64,000 nucleotides of DNA. It comes from a virus. Position 1 is the first letter of the stretch. Each line of letters opens with the position of its first letter. A program made the translations under genes and the position numbers. This document shows, piece by piece, positions 38,701 through 45,768 of the stretch. The stretch is taken from the IMG/VR virus record IMGVR_UViG_3300023174_000096, positions 1-64,000 of that record, one strand, 5' to 3'. The notes under the pieces are model-generated. The model was not told the origin of the DNA, did no database searches, and saw nothing but the letters and a program-made list of their open reading frames with translations.

Positions 38701-40397
38701 GGGACACCAACGACATGGCCTCGGGCGATGTCAACGTGGTGGACGCCGGGAACTCTCTCGCCGCGGGTCAGGTGGGCACGCGACGGCTGGCCGACTACTT
38801 CCCGGCCCCCGCCCCCGGTGACTACCAGATCGAAGCCACGGAGATCGAAGTGCGCCGCCCCCGGCGCTTCCACGCCCTCGGCAACGACTTCGGCGCAGCC
38901 CTTCAGTCCCTTCGCTACTGCTACGAGATCCGTCGCGGCATCGTCGCCACGGTCATCTCTTCGGGCGGGTACAGCATCCTCACCGCTCTCCCTGTCAACG
39001 GAGACGTGCCCCCGACCGTAACAGGCGGAACGTCAGCAACCCAACTGGGCGACTTCACCAGCAAGCTCGTGAACGTGAACCCCGGCGACGAGGTGCGGTT
39101 CATCAACGCTTCGGGGGTGATCACCGCACGGGCAGAGGTGGTGAAGGTCACGGGCGCGCTCACCCTCACTCTGTCCCGCAAGGTGACGGTGAACCCCGGG
39201 GACCGCTTTGAGGTGTACCTGAAGGTTCCGCCCGTCCCCCACGAGCAGTCCAACGAAGAACTTCTCGGGTACGCGACGGACCGGGTGGTCGTCAACCGCC
39301 CGGTGAACTACACGCCACCAACGCAGACGGGCGGGAGGGTCACCACCACCAACATCCTCACCGACGCAGGGGTGAACTTCACCGACTTTGGCGTCAAGAA
39401 AGATGACATCCTGCTGGTCGATCCCGCTGGCCGTCTGGAAGGCACGACCGGACCCGCCTCGCCCGTCCAATTCGGTCGCCGCCCCTACGGAGACAACAGC
39501 GTCCCGGCGCGTGGGGCACCCGCGTACACAGCGGGCAGTCCCGTGGTGGCCGACGACAACCGGGGCTACTTCAAAGTCACGGATGTCACCACGACGACGC
39601 TCACCGTCCAAGCCATCGGCAACCTCGCGGGCAACGTCGGAGGCGACGTGGTGTTCGGCCCAGCGGGCAGCGAGTACGCCATCTATCCCACCATCCACGG
39701 CTCCCTCGGTTCCGGCGGGGCCAACGAGGGGCAGATGGACCTCCGCGTCACCGCCCCGGCGAACGGGTCCAACAAGTTCACCGGGTACGCCAGCATCGAG
39801 CCTTTCGCGTACCGGGTGATCCGCCCTACCACCCTGCTCTCCCCGGAGACCGTCGAGCTCATCCTCGCCATGCGAGAGAGAATGCTGTCTTGGGCGGAAG
39901 AGATCCGCACGGTGCGGTTCAAGTACGGGACGTACTTCATTTTCCAGCGGGATCGTCACATCACCGACCTTGGGACGACCACCGACCCTGAGAGCGGGCT
40001 GGGGCTGCTCACCAACCCGTACCTCTTCGGGATCGTCGGCAACTGGGCGGTGTCCCCGTTCGCCAACGTGCGGGACTGTCTCTCCATCCTCGACCGTCGC
40101 TTCTGGTGTCTGGACTTCCGTCTGGACACGCTCACCCCGCCCTATGGCATTTCTGCCACGGACTACGCCAACTTCGCCAACGGCGTCGGGCGTCCCGTGC
40201 TGGTGGACCGGGTGAATGAAGCCCTCGACGGGCGCGACAAGCTGCGGCGCACCCGGTACTCGTGGCTGGACCTCCGGGTGAACCGGGTGACCGGGACGCT
40301 GGAGAGCATCCGACGTTTCGACGCCGAGCTCCCCAAGCGCAGGGCGGAAGCCGAGCAAGCTCTCGCGGCTGTAGAGTCCGTGGAGAAGCTGCCGTGA
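29781..40397 (+). CDS. Giant virion protein, 3538 aa
   Basis: 3538 aa, intact over 10.6 kb. Almost entirely beta-rich, Thr/Gly/Pro-heavy and multidomain, with many short repeats of the type 'VLI(T)YAVYEA', 'LVEVTYTRAKP' and 'TLTVVNPF'. Only the last ~200 residues become helical and charged (PETVELILAMRERMLSWAEEIRTV ... ELPKRRAEAEQALAAVESVEKLP). Size, composition and position fit a baseplate, tail-tip or fibre-associated structural protein of a large phage. No protease, lysozyme or lectin signature seen. It is followed by two coupled small genes and the 853 aa structural protein. Confidence 0.85.
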   Translation: MGNFDGQVLPGARASTSNADTTGEVSSGVSRAVFTSTTPTYPTATATDINGARYRATLSESGQTVEYLLWANTSGPLTVAPGTVSTDGTVAIPTGTLTVGAYKDGTSRLVVTDNGGANIVSVTALEFKQGGTTLFVTAPGGFTFDSTSGTISLNTLVASASRGDAFRATYIVGPATFNWTRNDPSATRFGWNAAHRKWEPYKGGAVKDLGKLLSSAGSRYTLSPIPTTPVDDYLPGTNTVGEYAMLRLGSSPDEASYPVVTGVSYSGVKVVTDDVATPSYNFNSVSPALAGVMGNNSGKIVWNPAFVADHEGETLWYSPRDFSAKNDGVVGPLVDGSWYTAPVPGPLDRPVLRVGQRAPLTVVTVNNETDLAALTVPLGSAGVALSTGRVKLDPNTPLKANPASLLFDPAYLNASLRYDGIALNRYPQSVQAPVSLTPSGNDYLIPAAVGLPGTGISGLLRVPDGTGNTPDPALPVTYRPGASGLVNALTPGFGDAYLYTDAGRIAKLVPVNLDADLPTDLFSLPLDTAYVSLDTGRVRVGYALAQTLVGKTVYFVQAVVTPAQYPDTARVFSRVRDTFTFAGTETFTFSVDGVTFTFSPAAGTDIPAATVATALNAIMGAGGFAGVLSGYLYIAAPNASGAVAVGFNETGCRVMGFPPGWRVSNPSAGTKDATDPNWLADTGLSLGVSRSPNNLDGSQPATDVRATYRVTDVSLSESLSSVPYQLLDYPPREDIAGYDDGEFFALSGVASPNTVRLSTTVKPWKDAVYQFDQSRFAWLSNFSFAGQVQSPVSAIDLGNAGVVPSTFYPAMDGYLKVSAKGGAAQSLTLGTDFLVPEGSGTALLIDRVGPEVLNGYRGSVTGSTLTDTSVDFTTIAQVGDRLKVTSGGSTGSYTVASSTPTTLTVVNPFPVASTGNVSWELYRGVNYTDPTKIDPSILADAVFTEFNHLGGETFKVRLYTSLGTAGGTLDTVDLPTATSGRVLTVRFGTTGTTTSQLTVLTSTELGALANGSLFVPTTNPRFATDKFSVVVGTKVFVNGVDLLPVASFSPTIPANQIEYLTTTGELGFGATVEADYQSATVVYRQEVLNPANISQGTGEISPFTGAVGLSATDIAANTGSTVYLVDLQTYEEVFLNPILGSFTLQRPVKAGQLVEVTYTRAKPDSGLPYPNATTPEVVTEFLPVFIRRETATRVNQQVYSFNAGGRTVDTDVEPSVLVNANLVSYGVPKGVNFNFSDNTFTLVKSVLDPATRVLITYAVYEATGGETSYTVSKGPVWRPPFQLRANTTSFDLKGNRTSELTSGRILRLGNYLTYIQSAAYNGTTKTKVEIYPAPTRDVGSLAPSDPPVNLVTDRAITPLVNGVVTVAANGLLPKLTDAYGLASVPKFQPVTKGQNVVRFEGDLTKYAVTGHVIELFGIPFLVAKSDFVEGAFTDITLGSPSPVQMVWTSTLPTSTVRISVRPIYPVGATTFIGAGSLVGTEPYEVVLCEGTAPGVTLTEGRDYQIDQTAGTLTLLEPRQTGMPTGASLRFYRTVQDTLAPFVFQGVVQYPRVAASAGFIDPPSEANGRLGATLTATYTFDSPDSFYARSLPLPSYITETARSIVQGVTRKAAGTNPSVGGFPKNSPSTQGTAGLVSERQDLVSRDRVTRTFLRYYNGIITSFEQVLETINGNPVGDRDGKLRLWMGMGDKWTPPGYEDGITGAVNPRNVWNEVWNGFRTSPIALLPSDPIVSPYGASLTGGALTGTALSASALGQLQGLQYRAIKNDVDDVVLNGLTGTTVALSGIIRFKVTSYGVYRGLSQPSAFSRLFPERADAFTTTDPGIGYNPTTGSVGVYSYGKLDLDLFGSPPSISFQSTTGNSIARLANPVRGNITSVLGATVQDRLARARILAYYPNGVSGVPGASGRPVFVATVLPLDKFPLLPNGQPDTAKLVAGAGISGLYDLTSGDPDLHTPPFNPGDQLALGTPDGTGYSVGWTGATVTVNGNPVFPGVFVDSVIQGCYLTVKSYSAANNFVPVLNPATLVRLTSGNTGTTLTAERGDTLFVVPTTGAFTAIASPPASALTPTQLQTFTASLPGYRVGTDVDLDGRAGALVDATLPSFSDPTIFGLKEITGQRPPSPLRNLQARVTFQNGDVSPSNIPALRGLSRLDSGDYSLPYYQIGPTELSVLGDTFPLGIAVVGAESPNPPVGNPAPTGFADYSVEAVYPDEILGNGGFVSATDPTNPATLKGTVALNPGYVSHTGTGDVKPYDIVYVQEGTGGGSFPAGATGIRTVGAVNYAANVIEPPRFVTRTSPGAGSSVLVENIQAWIDPSYLTGMTVKEDTNVIAPNVRTTFTLTGVPTSEMVFDNGTGGGVLPTPVGGFNDYFTVGNKPNKIRLKLTKNSTGNLVTASSVVLELTSQNPNITLCGFSVSGDNGTTPQGGTAYFLTQQIVVDTGAPFFNFPAFGTPTTPAPGVTEIGPMNVGIDADSGNSVSGGTETLYVGDDRLTLYGPIDTRTARARGATTPGGTSIECRLTTRGFEAGIFDSTLGITSAFSTLNEITEVNGGTALTFAPRAGITPYGVGTFTAPGVGTLKVMAYEGHGNTPINGTDVTYSAAPSSRQDESGPILLTDALSDRVDNPPYTSLVNFAPRIVDRFVVDTAAVTRGLMSRVLPGDIVTAKNSSLSYPLPRANTKAGTHLVRAVLVPTLGFTYETRETFTTPDTNGAYGDGWMPFTFPTVTGFNLGTLTLAVSDIAQLPAISGWLDAPVTQTHVFPATGRVYVIANESGLNSTVTAVFQDSVVSADYTSFDPSTKKFSGLANFQDALGAILTAAQFNNIVAAGMKVSGFTLLPMAPHSDAIPANLPGYTSVAAPISVFGIRQLRVSRDVSGVTYTWNADVSGDLTGPGSTVSVYQRLKVSSASFVTSLDLAVYDEVPGGIEIDLTTPQWESLHKPVGAPFVPTGTQCILPGDRWAIDYSGAAGIYVEPSFPRDTNDMASGDVNVVDAGNSLAAGQVGTRRLADYFPAPAPGDYQIEATEIEVRRPRRFHALGNDFGAALQSLRYCYEIRRGIVATVISSGGYSILTALPVNGDVPPTVTGGTSATQLGDFTSKLVNVNPGDEVRFINASGVITARAEVVKVTGALTLTLSRKVTVNPGDRFEVYLKVPPVPHEQSNEELLGYATDRVVVNRPVNYTPPTQTGGRVTTTNILTDAGVNFTDFGVKKDDILLVDPAGRLEGTTGPASPVQFGRRPYGDNSVPARGAPAYTAGSPVVADDNRGYFKVTDVTTTTLTVQAIGNLAGNVGGDVVFGPAGSEYAIYPTIHGSLGSGGANEGQMDLRVTAPANGSNKFTGYASIEPFAYRVIRPTTLLSPETVELILAMRERMLSWAEEIRTVRFKYGTYFIFQRDRHITDLGTTTDPESGLGLLTNPYLFGIVGNWAVSPFANVRDCLSILDRRFWCLDFRLDTLTPPYGISATDYANFANGVGRPVLVDRVNEALDGRDKLRRTRYSWLDLRVNRVTGTLESIRRFDAELPKRRAEAEQALAAVESVEKLP

Positions 40398-40636
40398 TCG
40401 ACCCCAAAGTGCTGGAACAATTGAGAGCCATCGGGATTGATGTCCCCCCCGAGGGCGGGGCCGTATGGCTCAACCTCAAGCCCGTGGACCCCAACACGCT
40501 CCCCCATGTGCGCGAGCAACGTGCTGCGCTGGAGAAGATTCGTGACCACCTCCGTGCCGAGCTCGATGACACCCTCGCGAAGATCGACGCCGCCCATGAA
40601 CAGCTAGAGCGCGCCAAGAACGGTGGTGGGGTGTGA
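40394..40636 (+). CDS. Small coiled-coil protein
   Basis: 80 aa from GTG 40394 overlapping the giant gene's stop (GTGA). The C-terminal half is a charged coiled coil (EQRAALEKIRDHLRAELDDTLAKIDAAHEQLERAK). Likely a structural accessory or chaperone of its neighbours. Confidence 0.72.
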   Translation: MIDPKVLEQLRAIGIDVPPEGGAVWLNLKPVDPNTLPHVREQRAALEKIRDHLRAELDDTLAKIDAAHEQLERAKNGGGV

Positions 40637-40833
40637 GCTTCCCGGACAGGTACTTTTCGTTCCTGCTATCGGGGCGCGTCGAGGACTTCCAACTCGCCAC
40701 CGAGGCGTTCCAAGCAGCCATCACGTCAGGTGTGAGTCTCGACACCCTCCAAGGGCACATGGACGAGTCCCACACGTCGGCTGAGATGCTCTGTCTGCTC
40801 CTTGATAACGGCTCTGTAGGCGAGCCAGAGTAG
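40633..40833 (+). CDS. Small unknown 66 aa protein
   Basis: 66 aa from GTG 40633 (GTGA overlap); helical (FSFLLSGRVEDFQLATEAFQAAI). Not recognised; coupled in the virion operon. Confidence 0.68.
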   Translation: MSFPDRYFSFLLSGRVEDFQLATEAFQAAITSGVSLDTLQGHMDESHTSAEMLCLLLDNGSVGEPE

Positions 40834-40837
40834 CCCA

Positions 40838-43399
40838 ATGGCCGAAGAGAACACCGTCGCTACATGGGGTGGGCTGGAGTTTCAGCTTGTCTCTGAGGAA
40901 GTCGTCGCGGTCGTTGACGCTCTCAAGGGCGTGCTGGAGCTCATCAACGCGACCCTCGACATTGGGTTGCAGATCGCGCAGATCGCCAAGACCTTCGTCA
41001 CCAGCAATCTCAATCTGGCCCGCGCAGCGGTCAACGAGCTCTTGGCCCTGTTGCGGGGCATCGCCCAAGACCTCCTCAACGTGGGCCTGTACGCGAACCT
41101 CGACGATCTCCGACTTCTTCGGGCGAACAAGGCCAACATCAAGGGCGGGTACGACGGCTGGGAGCGCCGGATGCTCACGCGGCTCAATGACCGCAACGAC
41201 CCCAACCGCCCCAACTTTTCCGAGAGCACCACCGTCATCGCGATGTTCGTCTACGTCGGGGTGCCCGACTACGAGCTCTTCTTCAAAAACCAGATCTTTG
41301 ACCGCAAGGTCTTCGACAAGCTCGCCCAAGCCATTGAGGCCATTGCCTCGCTCTTCGGGTACACCCCGAGCGGGGCGAGCCCGTCCCTGCCCATCGCGGC
41401 GAACCTCCGTGCGGAGTACACGTCACCGCAGTCGAGCGACCCCGCCCTCGTGCTCGCAGCCCTCAAGGGGGATTCCAAGATCAAGGTGGTCTGGAACAGC
41501 GCCCCCGCGCCCGGGGGCTCCGACCAAGACCCGAGCCCACAGCCCCCGTCGTCGGGCTACATTGTCGAAGTGTCCTGCTACGCCAAGGGGTTCCAAACGG
41601 GCTGGATCGCCCCCGCCACGGCGGGCACCGGGAGCACCGTCCCCGGCGCGGCTGACAACGCCCAAGCCTACACCACGGGGCAGTACCTCAAAGGCTCGAC
41701 GGGCCAGAGCCTCACGATCTTCGGCGGCGAGGACACCATCGAGATCCTCCCCGAGGTGGCTTGGCCAGATGGCTACACCCCCGGGAGTGGCACCCTCCCG
41801 GCGGGTAACACCCCGCTCTATTTCTACCTCGACCCCTCCGCGCCCGAGCCCATCATCAAAGCCTTCGGCAAGAGCGCGGATGGCAGGACGTACTACAACC
41901 AACGGGCGTTCTTCGTCCCCGAGCGGTCTGTGTTCACGCAGATGGTGGCCGGGGCGAACTACTCGTTTGAGCTCAAGAAAGAGGAGCTCCCCAAGTTCTG
42001 CCCCATCGTCAACGGGCGCATGGACACGGCGCTCGCCCAAGACCCGCAGACCGTGTACGTCCGGGTCACCCCTGTCACAGGGCGCATCACCGAGACCAAC
42101 TACACCCAAGCCCGGTGGACCCCGCGTGCCCGTCACGACGACAACGCCGTGCTGGTGAACATCGTCTGCACGTCGGGCAACGCTGAACCTCCCATCGGGA
42201 ACCCGGACTTCGGCATCCCGAGCGAGGTGCTGGAGGTGGCGATCCCCACCGTGAATCAGAACCTCTACTCCAAGGCCGTCCAGACGGCCATCGCCGTGCT
42301 GGTGCTGTCGCGGAGCGATCTCATGGCTCCCGACCCCATCACTGAGAACGCACCCCCAGACCCGGCGACCCAAGACCGCACCTACCGCCCGACAGGGCTG
42401 GAAAGCGCCGCCACCGAGGTGTTCCGCTGGATGAACATCCAGAACCCATCGGACTATTTCTCGCGGCGCAACATCTCCCCCACGTCGTTCACCGACGACA
42501 TCTACACCCGCATCGTGGAACAGGCCGACAGGTACATCCGCACGCAGGGGGCTCTCCCCCCGTCCGTGCTGAACGCGATGTCCACGACCCTCCACGACCT
42601 CGTGAATTGGAAGTGGTCCGACGCCCCCGACGCGCGAAACAACCAAGCTCTCCGGTACACGATTCTGGAGTCCCTCACGGTGCCCACGGAGTCCGGGCTC
42701 ACGCCCGTGACCCCGCTGGCGATGAACCGCTACGACACCAAGCAGTACTACTCGGCCACGACCCCCGCCGACGTGTTGAACCAACTCAACGAGAAATGGA
42801 GTGAGTCAGGCTTCGGCATCCGATATCACAGGGCGTCCGTAGACGCTGCCCCGGTGGTCGGCCCGTCACTGGAGGCCAGCCCGCAGTACTGGTACGCGCG
42901 GCAACTGATCCCCGAGAGCATCTACCAGAAGGCGCGGATGGTGCTGGGCATCACGTCCAATCAGTCCGCGAGGCGCGTGGGCTCGTGGGTGGCCACCAAG
43001 CCCTTTACCGTGCGAGCGCCCACGGGACGGCTCCTCAGCATCCTCAACAAAGTGGAGGGGGCCAGTAACCTGATCCTGTCGGGCGCGCAGACCGGGGCGG
43101 ATGCCGTCCTGCGATTCATCTCGTTCCTTGAGCAGCGGGTGCGGGAGATCCAAGAGACGATCAAGCGCCTCGATGCCCTGCTCGACCTGCCGTTTCAGGT
43201 GCCCGTGCCCGAGGCGAAAGCACTGTTGCTGATCACCAATGGGTCATCAGGCATCGTGACCGGGCTCCTCCAAGCCGAGGGCAAGCCCCAAGATGGACCC
43301 GGTGCCTACGCTGGCGGGATCGTGCTGGTGGCGGGCGGGAGCGTCCCAAGAGTTCTCATCGAGCTCCTCTCAGCGGGCATCCGTTCCGCAGGGGATTGA
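40838..43399 (+). CDS. Large virion protein, 853 aa
   Basis: 853 aa. A helical N-terminal ~150 residues (EEVVAVVDALKGVLELINATLDIGLQIAQIA ...) with amphipathic or membrane-like stretches, then a long beta/alpha body with 'SGYIVEVSCYAKGFQTGW' (fibronectin-like edge) and a C-terminal hydrophobic coil. Probably tail or baseplate. Its last 94 nt overlap the 3' end of the antisense gene 43306-44085. Confidence 0.8.
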   Translation: MAEENTVATWGGLEFQLVSEEVVAVVDALKGVLELINATLDIGLQIAQIAKTFVTSNLNLARAAVNELLALLRGIAQDLLNVGLYANLDDLRLLRANKANIKGGYDGWERRMLTRLNDRNDPNRPNFSESTTVIAMFVYVGVPDYELFFKNQIFDRKVFDKLAQAIEAIASLFGYTPSGASPSLPIAANLRAEYTSPQSSDPALVLAALKGDSKIKVVWNSAPAPGGSDQDPSPQPPSSGYIVEVSCYAKGFQTGWIAPATAGTGSTVPGAADNAQAYTTGQYLKGSTGQSLTIFGGEDTIEILPEVAWPDGYTPGSGTLPAGNTPLYFYLDPSAPEPIIKAFGKSADGRTYYNQRAFFVPERSVFTQMVAGANYSFELKKEELPKFCPIVNGRMDTALAQDPQTVYVRVTPVTGRITETNYTQARWTPRARHDDNAVLVNIVCTSGNAEPPIGNPDFGIPSEVLEVAIPTVNQNLYSKAVQTAIAVLVLSRSDLMAPDPITENAPPDPATQDRTYRPTGLESAATEVFRWMNIQNPSDYFSRRNISPTSFTDDIYTRIVEQADRYIRTQGALPPSVLNAMSTTLHDLVNWKWSDAPDARNNQALRYTILESLTVPTESGLTPVTPLAMNRYDTKQYYSATTPADVLNQLNEKWSESGFGIRYHRASVDAAPVVGPSLEASPQYWYARQLIPESIYQKARMVLGITSNQSARRVGSWVATKPFTVRAPTGRLLSILNKVEGASNLILSGAQTGADAVLRFISFLEQRVREIQETIKRLDALLDLPFQVPVPEAKALLLITNGSSGIVTGLLQAEGKPQDGPGAYAGGIVLVAGGSVPRVLIELLSAGIRSAGD

Positions 43400-44085
43400 T
43401 ACTTGGCCGCGATGCGGTCGAAGAGCTCTGGCAGGGCAAAGAACCGCCTCTTCGTGCTTGGGTCAGACGGTGGGAGCAGCCCCTCCAGAGTGACCCACGC
43501 TCGCAGGGTGTTCTCGCGCACGCCGATTCTCTTCGCGGCTTCCTTGGTGGTCTCTTTTCCCACCCTCTCGTCCGCGATGTGCCTCTCCCAAGCCACGGCA
43601 GCTTCGCGGGCGTCGTCAATGTCCACATACCGGACCCCGTCCCGCTTCCCGGCGTAGCTGAACCGCCGCACCTGCACGCTGGCGAACTTCAAGATCCGCA
43701 GGGTCTTGTAGTAGTCGTAGCCCCACGACGGGTCGTCCGAGAGGGACTTCACTGACACCATCCCTTGAGGGGGTCCCGCGCGCAGCCCCAACGTGTGCGC
43801 CCGCTCGTAGATGGCAGGGCGAGTCCTGTTGGGGAGGGCTTGGCGCATCAACCGCATGGATTGGTCGTTCCACCCGTCGAGGAGGACTTGATCTTCTTCG
43901 GGCGTCCACAGGGCCGGATCAGTCCACCCGTTGAGGTTCAACTTCTTGTAGACCGCCGCCTTGGTCCGGTGTGGGAACCGCTTGAAGATGGCCTTCCAGT
44001 TGAAGCTGCGGTTCCGCACCCTCTTGGCCGTCAAGCGTTGGAGGTCAGCTAGGTCTTCGGGGGTCCAAGGTGTCGGTCGCGGCAT
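43306..44085 (-). CDS. SANT/Myb-like and HTH protein
   Basis: 259 aa from ATG 44085. Residues 1-~45 (WTPEDLADLQRLTAKRVRN...FPHRTKAAVYKKL) and ~50-95 (WTPEEDQVLLDGWNDQSM...LPNRTRPAIYERA) are two tandem SANT/Myb-like repeats with the typical W-x3-E/ED...spacing. A third region ~170-215 (TKEAAKRIGVRENTLRAWVTLEG) is a MerR-type HTH. A DNA-binding regulator, perhaps of homing-associated type (such modules accompany phage endonucleases), but no nuclease motif is visible. Confidence 0.75.
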   Translation of the reverse strand: MPRPTPWTPEDLADLQRLTAKRVRNRSFNWKAIFKRFPHRTKAAVYKKLNLNGWTDPALWTPEEDQVLLDGWNDQSMRLMRQALPNRTRPAIYERAHTLGLRAGPPQGMVSVKSLSDDPSWGYDYYKTLRILKFASVQVRRFSYAGKRDGVRYVDIDDAREAAVAWERHIADERVGKETTKEAAKRIGVRENTLRAWVTLEGLLPPSDPSTKRRFFALPELFDRIAAKYQSPAERMPAERSSMRTLGTLPPATSTIPPA

Positions 44086-44096
44086 GGTGCAGGAGA

Positions 44097-44102
44097 TTAC
44101 GC
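44097..44102 (-). promoter_or_regulatory. GCGTAA motif (minus)
   Basis: 11 nt before the start of 43306-44085; mirror partner of 44110-44115. Confidence 0.5.
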
Positions 44103-44109
44103 ACGGAGA

Positions 44110-44115
44110 GCGTAA
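44110..44115 (+). promoter_or_regulatory. GCGTAA motif (plus)
   Basis: 7 nt before ATG 44123. Confidence 0.5.
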
Positions 44116-44122
44116 GTGAGGC

Positions 44123-44308
44123 ATGACCGACGCCAACGACGAGAACGTCATCCGAGCGATGACGGCCTATCTGGAAGATAGCCTGTCCCAAGAGAAGCTC
44201 CTGCGAGAGCTCCTCGCGAAAGCTGGTTACAACGACCCGGACGCCTCCGTGGAGGAGTGTGTGGCGAGGCTGGTGCAGGATCACCTCCGACTGAGGGTGC
44301 CGTGCTGA
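44123..44308 (+). CDS. Small acidic helical protein
   Basis: 61 aa, helical (MTAYLEDSLSQEKLLRELLAKAGY). Not recognised. Its end overlaps the GTG of the next gene by 7 nt. Confidence 0.7.
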   Translation: MTDANDENVIRAMTAYLEDSLSQEKLLRELLAKAGYNDPDASVEECVARLVQDHLRLRVPC

Positions 44309-44670
44309 TCCTCGACCACACCGACCTCGCCAAGCACCTTGACTGCGAGGCCACGGAGAGAGGCATCGTAGCCGTGCTGTACCAGAACACCGAGTGCGGG
44401 ATCATCTTCGACCTCGTCCCCGGTGGTGTGAAGGTCACCGGGTACTGCGAGGGTGTGGATGAGGCGTGTGAGCCCCGCACCCTCCAGTACCCCTTCGACA
44501 GCGCCACGTTCGACAGCATCGTGGACGATGCTGACCGGGACGGGGTCGAGCTCTGGAACCAGACCCACGGATGCCCGGACTGCTACCCGGATCGAGACAT
44601 CTACGACGACGGCCCCATGTTGGTAGACCCCGAGTGCGCCACCTGTGGTGGCGAGGGGACGGTTCTGTAG
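44302..44670 (+). CDS. Unknown 122 aa protein with zinc-knuckle C-terminus
   Basis: 122 aa from GTG 44302. An alpha/beta body, then HGCPDCYPDRDIYDDGPMLV and ECATCGGEGTVL, resembling a DnaJ-like Cys-x2-Cys pair. Likely zinc-binding. Start chosen to overlap the upstream stop as in this gene series. Confidence 0.7.
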   Translation: MLILDHTDLAKHLDCEATERGIVAVLYQNTECGIIFDLVPGGVKVTGYCEGVDEACEPRTLQYPFDSATFDSIVDDADRDGVELWNQTHGCPDCYPDRDIYDDGPMLVDPECATCGGEGTVL

Positions 44671-44782
44671 GTACAGTAGTGTCGGTGCGTCGAAGCGACG
44701 CGGCGAACGGCGAACCCCCCCTCGCCAAAGTTCGCCGTGTCACTTCGGCGCATCGGCGTTTCAACCCCACGAAGCGCGAGCC
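44671..44782. other. Intergenic with two hairpins
   Basis: GCGTCG-AAG-CGACGC and GGCGAAC...GTTCGCC inverted repeats plus a CGGCGAA direct repeat lie before ATG 44783. A leader, terminator or operator; undecided. Confidence 0.45.
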
Positions 44783-45163
44783 ATGACTGACGCACCTCAA
44801 TGTCGCCTCTGCCGTGATGGCACCTACGCCACGATGTCCCTCAAGATGTTCTCCGACGAGGACTGCGAGTGGACGCACTACTGTGACCCGTGCGGCGAGG
44901 CGATGGCCTCCGTGATCCGCGACGGGCAGAAACGCGAGCCCGAGCGACAGGTCTTGGCCCCACCCCCCGAGGGGAAGGCACCGGAGGCGACCGTGAAGGC
45001 CCGGGCCAAGAAGAAGGCACCGGAGGCCGCTGCGAAAGCTCCTGCCAAGGCTGCACAACCTACGGCCAAGGCCCCAGAGGCACCCACACCGCCCGCCCGG
45101 AAAACGGCCCCCGCCAAGAACACGGGCGGCTACGACCTCCTCGCCCTGCTGGGGATGAAGTGA
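44783..45163 (+). CDS. Zinc-finger protein with histone-H1-like Lys/Ala/Pro tail
   Basis: 126 aa. Residues 7-50: CRLCRDGTY ... HYCDPCGEAM, two Cys-x2-Cys pairs. Residues ~60-115 are Lys/Ala/Pro repeats (KAPEATVKARAKKKAPEAAAK), like H1-type DNA-compaction tails. It ends DLLALLGMK. Probably DNA-binding. TGATG overlap with the next gene. Confidence 0.72.
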   Translation: MTDAPQCRLCRDGTYATMSLKMFSDEDCEWTHYCDPCGEAMASVIRDGQKREPERQVLAPPPEGKAPEATVKARAKKKAPEAAAKAPAKAAQPTAKAPEAPTPPARKTAPAKNTGGYDLLALLGMK

Positions 45164-45390
45164 TGGGGCGACCGAAAGGTGCCAGCCAACAGACCCTCCG
45201 GGCTATCCGCCTCCTGCGTCGGCTCGACCGGGGGGAGCGCATCTGCCTCTACCGCACGGCAGAGGAATTGGGCGTGTCGGACCGGACTCTGAGCCGAGAC
45301 ATCCGGGTGCTTCGTGAGGCCGGGGAGAAGGTCGTCCGTCGTGGGGACAAGTTCTGGATCGAAGCCAAGGCAAAGGACGTGACACCGTGA
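45163..45390 (+). CDS. Small helix-turn-helix protein
   Basis: 75 aa. 'CLYRTAEELGVSDRTLSRDIRVLREAGEKVVRRGDKFWI' is a DeoR/HTH_11-type winged helix. A stand-alone DNA-binding regulator coupled to the zinc-finger/H1-like gene. Confidence 0.8.
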   Translation: MGRPKGASQQTLRAIRLLRRLDRGERICLYRTAEELGVSDRTLSRDIRVLREAGEKVVRRGDKFWIEAKAKDVTP

Positions 45391-45632
45391 GCACACTGAT
45401 CGAAGAGGCCCAAGGCGTTCTCGACGCACACCTCACCCCCCACGGGGCTACGATCCGCGCCGAGGAGCGAGACACCGACTCCCTGTACGTCACGGTCGCC
45501 GTGGGCGGTAAGACCTTCGACGAAACGATCCTCGTGGCCGGGATGCCCGCCGAGGTGAAAGGTGAGTACGTCCACTGCCGCGCCCATGCGCTCGCGGCAC
45601 GGGTGCTCGCCTATATGCACCCGGTGGCATGA
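45387..45632 (+). CDS. Small 81 aa protein, unknown
   Basis: 81 aa from GTG 45387 (GTGA overlap). Beta-rich ('SLYVTVAVGGKTFDETILVAG'), no family recognised. Confidence 0.7.
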   Translation: MSTLIEEAQGVLDAHLTPHGATIRAEERDTDSLYVTVAVGGKTFDETILVAGMPAEVKGEYVHCRAHALAARVLAYMHPVA

Positions 45633-45766
45633 ATGAAGGCTGGACGCGAGACGAACCGACCGAGGAACCCCCCGACGAGGTCAACTTCTGGAATCTCGTG
45701 CCCCTTGTCGTAGGCGCTTGGGCGGTAGGCTATTTTGGCGTGACGTGGTTTGTGCTGTGGAGGTGA
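45629..45766 (+). CDS. Single-pass membrane peptide
   Basis: 45 aa from ATG 45629 (ATGA overlap), below usual length cut-offs. An acidic N-terminus ([10 protein letters not shown]) and one transmembrane helix ([22 protein letters not shown]). Coupled between the 81 aa protein and the dCTP-deaminase-like gene; role unknown. Confidence 0.65.
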   Translation: MNEGWTRDEPTEEPPDEVNFWNLVPLVVGAWAVGYFGVTWFVLWR

Positions 45767-45768
45767 CG

